From Calocera cornea HHB12733 (lineage: Eukaryota > Basidiomycota > Dacrymycetes > Dacrymycetales > Dacrymycetaceae): a stretch of DNA of 64,000 nucleotides. The number at the start of each line of letters is the position of its first letter. Position 1 is the stretch's first letter. Position numbers and translations under genes: made by a program. The notes under the pieces were generated by a model. The model ran no database searches. It had not been told where the DNA came from and was given only the letters and a program-made list of their open reading frames with translations. This document shows positions 44,021 through 53,319 of the stretch, in pieces. The DNA is taken from positions 138,452-202,451 of the forward strand of contig KV423933.1 in NCBI GenBank assembly GCA_001632435.1, read 5' to 3'.

Positions 44021-45016
44021 TTAGTTGCACCGGTTAATCAATGCTTGAATGTCTCGAATAAGAGCTTGCGCTGCGTCGCGCTCCTGGGTGACGGCGAGCA
44101 ACTCATTGACGGTTCCGGCGGTGCGGACCGCCGCCTCCTGCATTTCCCGCAAACGAACTTCGTTCTGTTGAGCATCCGCTAGGAGAGTGGCGACGAGTCG
44201 ACGGGATTCAGATAGTTGTTCCCCAAGATCGCGCACCTGATCCTGATCGACATCATGTTGTGCTGATGCGTCGGTGATCTGCTGCTGCAGTGCGGCGTTG
44301 TCGGAGGTAAGCTGGGTGATGCTGAGTCGCGCGGTACGCAGCTGGATACGTAGATCGTGATTCTGCCGGTCAAGAGCATTGATGATATTGGTAGCGGATG
44401 AGTTGGCGGTGGTGTGCGCCACGTAGGCGAACGTTGCGCGATCTGGATCGGTACTGACGATGTCACGGAACGAGAATGAATCCGTGTTTCGTGCGAGCTC
44501 ATGAAGAGCCCGCATAGTGTCTGTAATGTGGTCCGGGTCGAAAAGAGGGGACGCCGACGGATCGACCTGCTGATGGCGACGATAAGCCGACTGAGCGGCG
44601 TTCATGAGGTCGGCAATGAGCTCGTAATCGGGAATGGCGAGTTGGGAGGGAACAAGATCATTCTGCGATCGAGGAAATGTGAGTACGGACAGAGGGTGGA
44701 GAAGAGACGTGGGGTGCAGACTGAGTTAGAAGATTGCGTGCTCTACAGACACTCAGTGGTCAGCATAGGGGATGAGAGAGTGAAGGCGCATATAGGTGCA
44801 ATACTCACTGCTTCGGACAGTTGCGAGGCGCCCAGCCCGTGAATATCGCTCTCGTCGACGCCGGAAAGCTCGCCGTCCTGGACCCCAGCGTCAGCCAGGG
44901 TGGGGAGTTGCCAAGTTAGAAACAGAGCGGACATTGTACGCGCGAATCGGGTCGCTGACATCAAAGCGAAAACGAGCCGAAGGTGCGGCAGGAGGACGAG
45001 GAGGGGCGTTGGCCAT
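44021..45016 (-). CDS. Coiled-coil protein, unrecognised
   Basis: Three exons join in frame: 45016-44933, 44877-44809 and 44662-44021, about 264 residues. It starts MANAPPRPPAAPSARFRFDV. Exon 2 is acidic (GELSGVDESDIHGLG). Exon 3 contains a long heptad-like region from about residue 110: RQNHDLRIQLRTARLSITQL, NAALQQQITDAS and LGEQLSESRRLVATLLADAQ, ending AAQALIRDIQALINRCN. Both introns have good branch-point words (CTGAC) or canonical donors. A coiled-coil oligomer is the only safe call; no enzymatic domain is present. Confidence 0.65.
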
Positions 45017-45616
45017 GGGTAGCGATGAAGTCAGAGCACAGCGAAGAACGAATGAAGGAACCGGTGATGATGAGGAAAGCAGAGGAGAAGATAAAGGGGT
45101 AGTCGAGGAGCGGGGTATGGTAATATGGCAGTGGTATTTGTTACAGTTGGAGGAGATGTACTTGTCTTCCTTCCGAGTGTGTGGGATGGTGGTGAGAAAC
45201 GAAGGTATGAATGCAGTGTGGGCGACGGGTCGGTCAGGACCCATATGGCGACTGCGGAGGCAAATTGGGGTACGGGCCAAGTGGTACTGGCAGATCCGCA
45301 CACGGTCGGCCATGCTAGACAGGAGCCACGGGCTTGGTCGATCTTGGTCGACCATGATCGGCCAGGTGGGGGTGCCGTAGGTGGGAGGGCTACCGCGACC
45401 GAAGACCGGACATGTTCGCGCACGTCGGTCATGGCCACAGTCGTACATGCCCATCAACGAATGTATTAAGTTAGGTAGATACAACATCACAGGCGGACTA
45501 CAAAGAAAGAGCGTGGGAAGGGAGCTGCAACGAGGTCCCATTCTGGCGTACTGGGAGGGTGAGATGGATGGGAGAAGAGACGTGGGAGCATAAATGGACG
45601 GAGAAGGCAAAGGGGG
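45017..45616. other. Intergenic with GGTCGA/TGGCCGA words
   Basis: Upstream DNA of the coiled-coil gene. Between 45220 and 45440 the words TCGGTCA, TCGGCCA, TTGGTCGA and CCGGACA recur on the plus strand, like the clusters upstream of 25570 and 31987. No gene is supported. Confidence 0.45.
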
Positions 45617-47143
45617 TTAAGCGGGGCCGACGACGACGCCACTGGTTCCTGCCAGAATGTCGCTGGAGTTGATGGGGGGGAGAGGAGGTATGTGGTACTT
45701 GACCAAGTCGGCATTAAACTTGAGGCGAGCGTTGGCCTTGATGACGGCTTGGAGCTCTTCGAAGCTCATCTCGGCGATGCTGCGCTGAGGAGGAGCAGGG
45801 ACAGTAGCAGCAGGGACAGCTTCAGTGGAGACAGCATCAGCAGGGGCAGCAGCAGGGGCCCTCCTCTTCCTGGGAGGCGAGTACAAAGGCGGGAGGAGCA
45901 CCTTCGGGTACCGGCAGTACAAGGGGAGTGGTTGGTCGTTGTCGGAGCCGGAGTCGTCTTCGAGGCGGACAGTGACCAGGACTGGCGTACTCACGCGGGA
46001 CTCGTACGCTTCGGCTCCTTGGGGGGTATCATATTGGTCGTAGGCAGGAGGATCAAAGTCAGGTTCCTCGGATGGGTTGGATGCGTCCCCATTGGCGCGC
46101 TCGGGCTCGAAAACGTCGATGACAATATTATTGTCGTTCTCGACGACGGCGTCGCGGCTTGAAGCCGGAGCAGGGCCAACGGGTGGGTCATCGATCGCAG
46201 CAGACTGTGCCACAGCAGCAGCTGTTGGGGCAGAGTGGGTGATGGACATCGAGGGGGTGGATGCATGGCTGGGGTCGGCATCCGCAGAGCTGGCGGTGGC
46301 CGAGGTGGGGGTGGACACGGGTGTGGTGTCCGGGCCGATCCGCAGGCGATCAGCGTTGGTAGGGTGATAGCGTTGGCCGACAAGCACTGCAGAACTGGCA
46401 GGGCTGGCAGGGGTGGACACGGTTGTGGTGTCCGGGCTCGACCGAAGGCGAGAGGCGAAGTCCGAGTCAGTAGGGTGATAGCGTTGGCCGACAAGCACTG
46501 CAGAACTGGCAGGGCTGGCAGGGGTGGACACGGTTGTGGTGTCCGGGCCGATCCGCAGGCGATCAGCGTTGGTAGGGTGATAGCGTTGGCCGACAAGCAC
46601 TGCAGAACTGGCAGGGCTGGCAGGGGTGGACACGGTTGTGGTGTCCGGGCCGATCCGCAGGCGATCAGCGTTGGTAGGGTGATAGCGTTGGCCGACAAGC
46701 ACTGCAGAACTGGCAGGGCTGGCAGGGGTGGACACGGTTGTGGTGTCCGGGCTCGACCGAAGGCGTCGAGCGAGGTCCGAATCAGGGTGATAGCGTTGGC
46801 CGAGAGGCACCGCAGAGCTGGCGGCAATGACAGGGGCGGTCAAGATTGTAGTGACCGAGCTCTTCCACAGGCGAAGAGCGAGGCTCGTAGGGTGAGAACG
46901 TTGATCGACAGTGGATCGATCGTTGACGACGTTGACTTCGCCCCGAACGAGGTCGTCCTTCGCTCCTTCGGGGCTTACTCGTCCGTGCGCAGGAAGATCG
47001 GCGATGGGATCTAAGCAGAAGGTGAGTAAGTTAGAGGTATACATGGTGAACAAGTGCGCACCAATACCCCACTTCTCCCTGGGGCTGAACTCCCACACCG
47101 ACCATGGTGAGGAGACACGACCACCTCCCTTCTTCTTCGGCAT
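45617..47143 (-). CDS. Unrecognised Pro/Ser/Thr-rich protein with a repeat built on the dispersed motif
   Basis: The start is taken as ATG 47143 (MPKKKGGGRV); the frame then runs to TAA at 45617-45619, about 508 residues if no intron is removed. A possible intron of a multiple of three bases lies near its 5' end. The N-terminal half has five to six units of 34-37 residues with the core TVSTPASPASSAVLVGQRYH; the QRYHPT of each unit is encoded by the inverse of GTAGGGTGATAGCGTTGG. The C-terminal half is acidic (DPPAYDQYDTPQGAEAYESR), then has a basic PPRKRRAP run and a short helix EMSFEELQAVIKANARLKF. It looks disordered, with a possible nuclear signal. No family was recognised. Confidence 0.6.
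   Translation of the reverse strand: MPKKKGGGRVSSPWSVWEFSPREKWGIGAHLFTMYTSNLLTFCLDPIADLPAHGRVSPEGAKDDLVRGEVNVVNDRSTVDQRSHPTSLALRLWKSSVTTILTAPVIAASSAVPLGQRYHPDSDLARRLRSSPDTTTVSTPASPASSAVLVGQRYHPTNADRLRIGPDTTTVSTPASPASSAVLVGQRYHPTNADRLRIGPDTTTVSTPASPASSAVLVGQRYHPTDSDFASRLRSSPDTTTVSTPASPASSAVLVGQRYHPTNADRLRIGPDTTPVSTPTSATASSADADPSHASTPSMSITHSAPTAAAVAQSAAIDDPPVGPAPASSRDAVVENDNNIVIDVFEPERANGDASNPSEEPDFDPPAYDQYDTPQGAEAYESRVSTPVLVTVRLEDDSGSDNDQPLPLYCRYPKVLLPPLYSPPRKRRAPAAAPADAVSTEAVPAATVPAPPQRSIAEMSFEELQAVIKANARLKFNADLVKYHIPPLPPINSSDILAGTSGVVVGPA
46340..46910 (-). repeat. Coding tandem array, 102-111 bp units, each with the dispersed motif
   Basis: The motif begins at 46359, 46470, 46572, 46674, about 46782 and 46888, so steps are 111, 102, 102, 108 and 106 bp. 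Between the motifs is the block GACAAGCACTGCAGAACTGG and GGTGGACACGGTTGTGGTGT. All steps but the last are multiples of three, so the frame is kept. Units with CCGATCCGCAGGCGATCAGC and units with CTCGACCGAAGGCG alternate in part. Confidence 0.9.
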
Positions 47144-47850
47144 CACTAGGAGAGTAACTGATCTCCTAGAAGAGATGTTAGCTATTAAGCAGTTAAGGGA
47201 AGGAAAGAGAAGAAACACTTACAGTTGTGTAGGTTAGTTGAGGGTTGATTTGCAGAGCAATACTTTCAGCAGAGGACGACGATGGTCGTTAGAGTCACAC
47301 GGCGAGGAGGGACTTGGAGGCGATGAGCAAGCCCCTCAGGGCGGGCACGGACATAAGATAATCCGGATGCACACTCGGTACACACCGCTGCCGCCGATGG
47401 TCCGGATAAGGACCCTGACATCGATTTGGGCGTGGTCAATCAACCACGCCTTCGTCGACCAGATCATCGCTTGGATCTGCTCCAGGTTCTCATCTCTCTC
47501 TGCACAAGAGTTCTTCAACCGTCTACAATGGTATCGACACTCTTTCAGCATTGGTCGCATCGAAATCGGCCCGTCATTGCTCGGGCAATGCTCATTGCGC
47601 CGTGGCTGCGCTGGCGACCGCCTCGTGTCGCCCAACACTATCACCCTACCGACTTCGCCACACAGGCGACGTGATTCGCCCCGGAAATCGCTGATCCTGA
47701 GCATCGTGGGCGGTACGATTCCCAAAGAGGCGATGACTTAATGCGGGATAGGGGCGGAAGCAGTTTCCCCTTTCGCCCGGACATAGACGCTCCCTTCGCC
47801 GTGCTCTCTTGTCCCCCACTCTCAACTGGCAACAACCATCTCCTTCGACA
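47144..47850. other. Intergenic with one perfect inverse copy of the dispersed motif
   Basis: A divergent spacer between the genes at 45617-47143 and 47851-49275. CCAACACTATCACCCTAC lies at 47632-47649. No gene is supported. Confidence 0.5.
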
Positions 47851-49275
47851 ATGGATGCTTACGAGTTTGACGATGGCTCGACCGACCTCTCCCCCATCTT
47901 CTCTCCGGATCTGACGCACTCCGCCCTCTCCTCCTCGTCCGACAGTCCCGGCGCCGGCTTCAGCGCCCTCAAGGTCGGCCTCGAGGTGACGAAGACCTTC
48001 GTCGAGACCGCGAAGGCAGCGGTGGAGTACGGCAAGGCGAAGGTCGAGCGCGAGAAGGCCAGTATCGAGCTGGAGAAGGCACAGGCTGAGAGCGAGGACG
48101 GACCCACGTCGGTCACCGCGCTGTTCAGCAGACTGATGGAGAACGCGTCAGCGAAGGGGAAGGAGAAGGGGAAGGCGATTGCACAGTCTGCGGCTGGGAC
48201 GAGCGAGGAAAAGGAGGCGGAGCTCCTGAGGCAGGCGAGGATGATAGCCGCTGGGATTGCGGCTGCGATGCAGGTGAAGCAGGCGAAGCTCACGGCGGAG
48301 GAGGTGTACGCGCTGTACAAGGCGCTCTGTGAGGTGAGTCAGTGCCTGCCGCTGCGCTACGGCAGCGGTAGGGTGATAGTGTTGGTCGAGTCGACCAACA
48401 CTTCATTAATTCTATACTAACTTCCTTCCCAGAGCAAAGAGGAGGAAGATCAGGAGCGCGCTCTGGCGGCTCCTGAAGATCTCGAGGACGACGACGACCA
48501 GCAGGCCGAGTCCTCGCCTGCTGCTGTTGCTGCTCGGCCTTCCGCTCCGGCTGATGCTGCTGCGAAGGCGACGACTGCTGCGGCCGGGGGGGCTGAGGCT
48601 GCTTGTGGGGTGACGGCTGCTGCTGCGGGCGTGGCTGCTGGTGCTACTGCTGGGTCTGGGACTGCGCCTGCTGCTGGCGCCGCCGCTGCTGGTGATGCAC
48701 AACGCGTCGACCTGCTCGCGCTTGTGCACGCCGAACGCGTGCCGAAGAAGGACATCGACAAAATGGAGCCCGAGGAGTTCAACAAGGAGAAGATCCGCCA
48801 GCTGAACCTCGGGATGAAGGCCGGGTTCATCGAGGAGGAGCAGGCGCACGAAGAGCGGGTGAACGAGATCGCCGCTGGCCTGCTGTTACGCATGCAGGGC
48901 GAGCTCGACGACGCGTTCGACACCGGCCGTGGGATCGGAGCTCGCCGTTCGAAGGCTTCCCGCCCCAAGAGTCGCCTCAGCAAAAAGTGGGACAACGCCC
49001 GCTGCCGCTTCGCCTACCGCAAGAAGCTGACGAAGGAGTGGACGAAGGTCCAGGCGAAGACGTTCTGGAAGGTCCTCAAGCGATGGTCGATCAAGTACGG
49101 ACCGGTCGCCATCAAGGGGCTGCTCGTGATCGGTAAGCGCTCGTCTTCTTCGAGCTCGCCGCGCTGACGCTCTGCAGGTCTCCTCGCCGTGCTGAAGTTC
49201 TTGGGCTTCAATCACTTCGCACGGTTCATGGATCTCGTTGGGGTGCATCAGGATGCTGAGGCGGCGGTTTCATAG
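47851..49275 (+). CDS. Unrecognised charged helical protein with C-terminal hydrophobic helix
   Basis: Three exons: 47851-48333, 48433-49132 and 49178-49275, joined in frame to about 426 residues. The start MDAYEFDDGSTDLSPIFSPD follows a typical leader. Exon 1 has a long helix with Lys/Glu heptads (KVEREKASIELEKAQAE). Exon 2 begins very acidic (EDLEDDDDQQ), passes through an Ala/Gly-rich linker and then has EEFNKEKIRQLNLGMKAGFI and a basic helix KSRLSKKWDNARCRFAYRKK. The tail VAIKGLLVIGLLAVLKFLGF is hydrophobic and could insert in a membrane. Intron 1 contains a perfect copy of the dispersed motif with its palindrome. No family was recognised. Confidence 0.7.
48368..48402 (+). repeat. Dispersed motif with 25-bp palindrome, inside an intron
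   Basis: GTAGGGTGATAGTGTTGG continues as TCGAGTCGACCAACACT, so bases 48378-48402 form an inverted repeat with one unpaired centre. The whole lies inside intron 1 (48334-48432) of the gene at 47851. Confidence 0.9.
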
Positions 49276-49870
49276 ACCCCCTTCATATAGTAGTGTAGAT
49301 TATACCTGCGCACGCGATGCCTGTACTGATAGATACCATGCAATGATGATTTAAGCGCTGGTCGAGTGTCGACCAACGCATACCACCCTACGTAAACGAT
49401 TCTCATGCTGGTCAGTCGACCAGCACTACCACCCTACCAAAGGGGATAGGCATCCTTAGCCGATCCGGGGTGAGCGTGGAAACAAGGAAAGGCATCCACT
49501 GGACAAGATGACCTGTTGATCAAAGCCGTTGACCAGCTGTGTCATCCAACAGCATATCCGTCTGAGACCTGTTTATGAGACCGTCCACACAGCATCCAGA
49601 TGTTGCAAAGCTCGTTCGATAGCAAAGAAAGGCGGAGAGATCAAAGAGGCACGACCCCAGCACACCCACGGTCGGTCAGCCGTGTCGCACAGGATCTTCA
49701 TCTTAGAAGGCGGGGCCAGGACGAAGCAATATCGACTGCGTATGGTTGACAGTAGTACTGTATAACTCGAAGATATTACAAAGGAATCAAGATGAAAGCA
49801 GTGAGGTAAGCCGACATTGTCGGCTTGAGTGGTGGTCGCTCGGGGGGATAGACATGACCGCCATGTTGAA
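49276..49870. other. Intergenic with two inverse motif copies and their palindromes
   Basis: GCTGGTCGA..TCGACCAACGC followed by ATACCACCCTAC lies at 49357-49391, and GCTGGTC..GACCAGC followed by ACTACCACCCTAC lies at 49408-49437. Both are inverse copies of the motif with a few changes, 46 bp apart. No gene is supported. Confidence 0.7.
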
Positions 49871-50761
49871 CTAGTTGAGCTTGGCTTGAGAAAAGTCCAT
49901 CTCTGGATGCGCAGCTTGAAACTTCTTCAGCGCCTTTGCATTCCTCATGAGTATCATGAATCACCGGCATATATTCCATGCGTGCATACCTCCGCCTTCT
50001 TCGCCTCGTCCGAAGTCGGTTTGCGCATTTGCTGTAAAGGCATTAGATGGGCCAGGCACTCTATCGAAAGAGGACGCTCACTTTCTGCTGTTGGTCGAAC
50101 TAAACGGGGGTCTGGTGAGTATGCCTAAGACGACTGAGGATAGCCAAGGTACCATCATCTTCTCAACCATACCTCTGAGAATCCTCTCGTTAGAAGCTGC
50201 GAGCCCGCAGGTAAAGGGAGCCGACTCACCGAGTCTCCCCATCCAGATCTGATAGCTTGCTATTCTCCGGCTGGATCTTGGTGGTGTCGATCTTTGGGTG
50301 GTGCGTGAGCACATTCTCCCACCACTGCATCTTGTTCAGCTTCTCAAGATGAATGCAGAGCATTGACTGATCCTCTGCGGCCGATGTCAGCACCTCAGCC
50401 GTTGGCACCTTGACAGGACACAACACCGACTGTCCAAGTGCTATCCTCCACCTTGATTTCCTTACAAAGGTCGCCTTCCATGACTGGAGGGGTCCCCTTC
50501 AGGGCAACGGTCAGGAACTTCTTCTGTATCTTGACGCGAAGATGTTTGCCCCGTGTCCCTGTAGGCACGGGGAGAGCGATAGAGACCTCGCTCAGCTCCT
50601 ATGTCCAGCGGTAAGGCAGCGCTGGAAAGAAGTGAGACGTGTTTCACAACTCGTTATATTCCCTGGTCACCCTCTTGCTCCTTCTTTTCGCTCTCCCTCT
50701 TGTCGGAATCGTATACATCGCGCTCGCCTTTCGTCATGCCATCGTATGACTTCGTAGACAT
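49871..50761 (-). pseudogene. nudC: NudC-like CS-domain protein gene with an in-frame stop
   Basis: The minus strand gives the exons of a nuclear movement protein in order: start ATG 50761 (MSTKSYDGMTKGERDVYDSD); ALPYRWT and [32 protein letters not shown] with VEDSTWTV (CS domain); [20 protein letters not shown] with [19 protein letters not shown]; and KKFQAAHPEMDFSQAKLN to the stop at 49871. This is the full NudC layout. Between YRWT and ELSEV a TAG (50599-50601, minus strand) stands where the family usually has Gln or another residue, so the frame is closed after about 37 residues. NudC is a chaperone for dynein/Lis1-linked nuclear movement. If the stop is real this copy is dead or truncated; a single sequencing error would explain it as well. 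Confidence 0.8.
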
Positions 50762-52006
50762 TGGGGGGGGGGGCAAGCGGGCAACTTATGGCAAGAACCT
50801 TAGATAGAAGGTACTTACCAGGAGCTCCGACTTGACCCCGACGCGTCCGCGGGATCCACGGGGCGAGGGTAAAGGGTCTGAGACCGGGGCGAGCCCACGA
50901 AAACCATCCTGGCAGCTCGTGTCCACCGTACCCCGCCCTGATACAAAGCCTCGGCCCTCTCACGGGTTGAATGAGCACGGGTAACGCCTTCTCCCGGCCC
51001 GCCCAGCGGACAAATACGGCCCACCGCGCTGGCAGGGACAATGCGAAATATGATACCGATTTGACGCGCTCTCGCAGGTCATCATATCGCGCAAAACCTC
51101 CAGCGGCTGTGCTATTTACCTCGCTCTTCCGGTGCCCCAAACACATGCACGCACACCCTCGGCGCCGATGAGGTCATTTTGATCAGTTAATCCATTAGTG
51201 TGACTATGCTTGGACTGACTGCTATAGAAGGTTGTACGCGACAACACATACCTATAAATCCTGCTCTAGCGAGCGTAGCATCCAGACGGGACTTGGGTTG
51301 GGCACCTGACCCAGAACGAAGCTTGTTCGATGGAAGCTGGCGAAAATTGAGTTGCCAAGGACTCTGGATACCACGAGACCAGAAGGGCGGGTGCTGCTGA
51401 TACGAGTCCAGTATCTCGAGTGGACAATGATTCGCATGGGTGCAATTGATGCTGGAGCTTGTAGGAGTGAATGATTCCAACTCTTTTGTATGAATGGCTC
51501 GCGGGCGTGGTGGCCTAAGCGTGGACCCACGGTTTCGACGTCACCCGGGTCCAGAGCGCTGTCGCACTTGTTCGCCGAAGGAATGGCTGTATTGCATCTG
51601 TTTCAGACTGCGCGAACTCGAGCCTGTACACACGCTCTGCCACAAAACGTTAGCAGGGTTACCTATTAGAGTACTTACGACCAGGCTTGGTATCGGGCTG
51701 TATTACTTGGACGCTTGTGGGCCAGATAAACTTCTACAACGTCACTTCCTCCTGTCTTCACGTAACTTTTCTTGAATAGGCATTTCTTCAGAACTAGAGT
51801 ACTTGAGAGCGGTTGACATAGATGGAAACAGGTTCTCTTCTGGTTGCGATCCGCAGACTTGAGCACCTTGGGAACATAACTTGGGTACAACTCGACCACA
51901 CCGGCACCGGCTTGCCAACGTCTTCCCAGGGTCCGCACGTCTTGATCCTCATACCGTGAAGGACATTTTGGGGACAAAGATAGGAACCATCGGGGTCTGC
52001 ACACGC
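50762..52006. other. Long intergenic region, no gene seen
   Basis: A run of eleven G lies at 50763-50773, right before the nudC start. The rest (about 1.2 kb) holds only short frames of mixed quality. No repeat or conserved block was recognised. Confidence 0.5.
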
Positions 52007-52991
52007 TCAGTAGCGCTTCGGGCTCCGACTCCTGTCGTCCCTCCTCCTATCTTCACGGCCATAGGGATCCTTCTCCTTGTACGCGACGCGCTCGCGGTCG
52101 TCGTACTCGCGGTCCACCCGCTCCGGCCTGCGGTAGTCGCGATCACGGTCCAAGTCGCGATCCTTGTCCCTATCATAGTCGCGTTCGCGGTCACGAGGGC
52201 GGAAGTCACGGTCGCGGTCATAGTCTCTGTCGCGATCGCGGTCCCTATAGTCGCGGTCTCTGTCCCGATCACGGTAGTCGCGGTCGCGGTCGAAGTCCCG
52301 ATCACGGCCGCCCCTGTAGCTGTCGCCCCTGCCGAAGCCCCTGTCGTACCCGCCGGGCCTGCGCTCGCGGTCGGGCGCACCCATATACTTGCCGGGAGTG
52401 GGGTCGTGCGCGCGCTCGGTCACGGAGTAATCGACGCGAATGTTGCGCCCGTTCACATCCCTCCCGTTCAGCTCGGCTATGCACTTGGTCGCGTCCTCAA
52501 CGGTAGCCATGCGGATAAACCCAAACCCACGGGAGCGGTCGGACTGCTGAAAACCGTTACTTTAGCTGGGAGGGTGGTAGAGAAATTCACATACGCGCTG
52601 ATCATAGACAATAGTGACTTTCTCCACGGTTCCAAACTGATTGAACAGGTCCTCTAGATCTCTCTCCACCGTGCGGACGGACAGGCCAAAGACGCCAAGG
52701 ACGTTGGTTGGCTGGGGAGCCAACGTGTTTCTGCCCCTGGGTCCACCACCACCACCGCCGCCACCACCGCGACGAGGCTCAGGAGGAGGAGAACGGCGAC
52801 GCTCGCGATCGTCTTCACGGGGGCGGTCACGTTCGCGGTCGCGGTCCATGTCGCGGTCGCGCGGGCCGTCCCCGTTACTGGGTGGCGGGGCACGATCGCG
52901 GTCGTCTTGAGCGTTCAGCATGTCAGAGTACTGTGATAGGAGACGTGAGTCAGAGTGTGTGAGAGGTAACCGAAAGGGAGACGCATACCAT
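52007..52991 (-). CDS. TRA2-type splicing regulator, RRM with RD-rich tail
   Basis: Three exons: 52991-52989 (ATG alone), 52930-52595 and 52546-52007, about 292 residues. The N-terminus has alternating Arg/Asp, then a Gly-rich stretch. The RRM starts NVLGVFGLSVRTVERDLEDL, with VEKVTIVYDQR (RNP2/loop area), SRGFGFIRM (RNP1) and GRNIRVDYSVTERAHDPTPG. That last linker with HDPTPGKYMG is the hallmark of transformer-2 proteins. The tail repeats RDRDYRDRDR and ends DRSRSPKRY. TRA2 proteins bind GAA-rich exonic enhancers in the nucleus and promote exon inclusion. The ATG-only first exon is inferred from the good splice sites at 52988 and 52931. Confidence 0.88.
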
Positions 52992-53319
52992 GACTGCTGC
53001 TTTATACGCGTGGTGGTACACGCAAGAGAAGACGAGGGAAGAGTGAACGAGCGTTAGCGACTCACACCCTGGATGGCTCAAATCGAGTGCGGCGGGGCAA
53101 GCAGGTTGGAGCGGGAGCAAAGAAGCTCTCCACGCGACTCTCACGCTGATACATCTGCTCCCGCTTGGGCCAGCAGGGCCTCCGTTGCAACTGTACAGTT
53201 CCAACGCCGCTCACTTTAGGGCGCACCCACCGAATTGTGCATCCGCTCGCCCAGAGTCGCCTGTCCGTCGCAGGCTCAGCAATTCGACTTCACCGACACT
53301 ACTCTTTCTCGACGGCAGA
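52992..53319. promoter_or_regulatory. Divergent promoter region of TRA2 and eL18
   Basis: About 330 bp separates the two facing-away start codons. Short pyrimidine tracts on each side suit ribosomal-protein and housekeeping promoters. No specific site was identified. Confidence 0.45.

Noticed and set aside
45991..47014. Open frames on both strands across the 102-bp array
   Set aside because: Same cause: repeat units of mostly three-fold length. The minus-strand frame from ATG 47143 continues into non-repeated coding sequence and was kept.
48450..48995. A 181-codon minus-strand frame rich in Ser and Ala
   Set aside because: Antisense to exon 2 of the gene at 47851, whose Ala/Gly-rich linker gives open frames on the other strand.
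27622..49437. The dispersed motif as a telomere-type repeat
   Set aside because: It contains TAGGG once per copy but is never in the short tandem form (TTAGGG)n, and copies lie far apart within the window.
27622..49437. The dispersed motif as a Helitron 3' end or a tRNA internal promoter
   Set aside because: No RepHel gene, no CTRR end after the hairpin, and no A/B-box pair or cloverleaf could be drawn.
51881..52657. A 258-codon plus-strand frame of Val/Ala/Ile repeats
   Set aside because: It is the antisense shadow of the Arg/Asp repeats of the TRA2 gene.
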